DNA of 64,000 nt from the NCBI RefSeq assembly GCF_000346465.2, contig NC_034012.1, positions 11,930,972 to 11,994,971 of the forward strand. Direction: 5' to 3'. Source of the DNA: Prunus persica (lineage: Eukaryota > Streptophyta > Magnoliopsida > Rosales > Rosaceae). The notes below the pieces were generated by a model. The model was not told the origin of the DNA. It ran no database searches and saw nothing but the letters and a program-made list of their open reading frames with translations. The position numbers and the translations under genes were made by a program. Positions 62,654 through 64,000 of this stretch are shown here, piece by piece (the stretch's first letter is position 1; each line of letters begins with the position of its first letter).

Positions 62654-64000
62654 CTATCTGAAAGTTCCTCCAAATGTAGGCGTCCAAAAATCAACTGTTG
62701 TCCCATGTGTGACCGGGAATGTGCTCGAAACCGGTACCAAACACAGTCCTCGGCTTCTAAGATCTTGCTTCGGACCTTGATCTGGGTCCTTAGATTTATC
62801 AGAATTCTGCATAAACAAAATAAAAAATCAGCAAATTAATTATTTATAAACAAAAAAAATTAAGTAGTACCAATCGCAGGCATTGGAATCAGCATACGGG
62901 TATTATTTTTTTGAATAGCAGAGGAAGGAGCATATGTTACACACCTGCTGGTGTTGTATGGCAGCTCCACTTTTCATGTATGGGGTGCTTAAAACCTGAT
63001 ATTATAAGGGAAGACATAAATTAGCATATATTTGTTTGTGCCATAGGAAATGGCTTGCATTGTTTATGGCACTTACATTAACTTGTTCGTGGAGAAACTT
63101 GATATATTCAATGGCTTCAGAGAGCACTGAGGCTGTATCAGTCTGACACAACAAAACATGATTTAAAATCATCATATAACACAGGCAATTTTGTTTCCTT
63201 TCAAAAAAAAAGGAAAAAAATGAAAGAAAGAGGAAAGTGCTCTTTTTGAATTGAGAAAGAGAATGGTATCTCACTCTACTAGCTATACGTATAGCTAGCT
63301 CTTTGTGAAAGTAAAGGAGATAGATAGCGTTTAGGAGCTAAATTTACCTTTCCGAAAGGTGAAACCAATTGTTGGAGGGCAGTGATTCTGTCCCCCATCT
63401 TCTCTTTCCTCACCTACAACCAAAGCTACAAGTTCTCATCTATGTCTATGATAAAAGAAAAAGCTTATAAACACAACTCATTCTCTTGTCACCAAAAAAT
63501 AAATAAATGGAAAGAGAAAGACTTATTGGTCTTATTGTACCTTAAAAGCTGGCAAGGGTGATGAGGTTTCATTCCGAGGCCTTTTGGTTGCTGTTTCACT
63601 CCCACTTTTCTTCCCCACTGCACCCGATTCCTGAACTTCAGATATATTCTGTTCAACCCAATATTTAGATATTGTTAAATAAACTTCAATCGTGGTAATC
63701 AAAACCCTAATCATGATCATGAAGAAGAAACTCAGTAATCCTAGAATTGTAAGCTACGATATACAATGTTGGCCCATTCCTTAACAGCTTAAACTTTAAG
63801 GATCCAGTGGTTTTCTCTAACAATATAATTACCTTGGGTTTTTCTTCGAATCGTGCCGTGGGATACTGCGGCTGCAACGATGGGAAAAAGCTCGGGCGGA
63901 CATCTTTCATGGCGGCCTCATGAGGTGCATTCCAGAAGGTAGCATTATTAGAAAATTGTAAATGGCTTTGAGGAGGTTGTTTTGGGGGTGATGTTCTTAG
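62654..64000 (-). CDS. bHLH68-like transcription factor, 5' part beyond window
   Basis: Exons on the minus strand, in transcript order >64000-63833, 63648-63541, 63413-63348, 63142-63077, 62997-62947, 62806-62654. All internal junctions are phase 0. The bHLH region is spread over exons: KRPRNETSSPLPAFK, then VRKEKMGDRITALQQLVSPF, then TDTASVLSEAIEYIKFLHEQ. The tail VLSTPYMKSGAA, GLCLVPVSSTFPV and DFWTPTFGG is characteristic of the bHLH68/bHLH133 group. The basic region lacks the usual His-Glu-Arg E-box contacts, so it is an atypical bHLH that may bind other sites or act as a dimer partner. It should act in the nucleus. Arabidopsis members affect branching, root development and stress responses. 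The N-terminus is outside the window. Confidence 0.93.

Overview
This is a plant nuclear genome window, almost certainly from a woody eudicot. Rosaceae (for example Prunus) is my guess from overall resemblance and cannot be proved from the sequence alone. The evidence for a plant is the set of seven-exon S-domain receptor-like kinases (G-type lectin RLKs), plant Copia retrotransposons primed by initiator tRNA-Met, MULE, hAT and Harbinger elements, tRNA-derived SINEs, an FQR1-type quinone reductase and a plant bHLH factor.

Layout. Positions 1-47,057 hold a local cluster of S-domain RLKs. In order they are: a B-lectin scrap (371-516); RLK-A (6,194-9,456 +, complete except for one missing base); RLK-B (14,744-17,912 +, clear pseudogene); RLK-C (25,696-28,841 +, intact, 814 codons, full architecture); RLK-D (29,909-32,653 +, open frame of 584 codons but most of the lectin region gone); RLK-E (35,452-39,136 +, 728 codons); and RLK-F (43,574-47,057 -, 713 codons). 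RLK-D, E and F all lack the S-locus-glycoprotein domain. A more decayed relic lies at about 49,190-51,017. A single-exon coiled-coil gene (39,732-42,119 -) sits between RLK-E and RLK-F. The right third is gene-poor, with an FQR1-like quinone reductase (55,124-58,611 +) and a bHLH68-like gene cut by the right edge (62,654-64,000 -).

Mobile DNA. A young Copia element with identical 138-bp LTRs, an intact 1,330-codon gag-pol and a 5-bp target duplication (1,492-6,038 -) sits 155 bp upstream of RLK-A. A decayed Copia element (20,675-25,334 +) sits 361 bp upstream of RLK-C. Two DNA transposons have captured gene fragments. One is a MULE-type element (18,402-18,990, 9-bp target duplication) carrying an inverted piece of neighbouring pseudogene RLK-B. 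The other is a hAT-type element (32,711-33,679, 8-bp target duplication) carrying exon 1 of a pectin methylesterase gene. A 183-bp MITE family has two copies. hAT and PIF/Harbinger transposase relics, LINE tails and several SINEs fill the intergenic space.

How it fits together. The RLKs are transmembrane receptors with extracellular lectin/EGF/PAN regions and cytoplasmic RD kinases. The cluster grew by tandem duplication of units that include flanking DNA (RLK-A with RLK-B; RLK-D with RLK-E), then diversified through internal exon-1 deletions and transposon insertions. The ligand of any of these receptors cannot be read from the sequence. I saw no operon-like or wholly new gene system. The most unusual items are the two gene-capturing transposons and the progressive loss of ectodomain modules in the RLK-D/E/F group.
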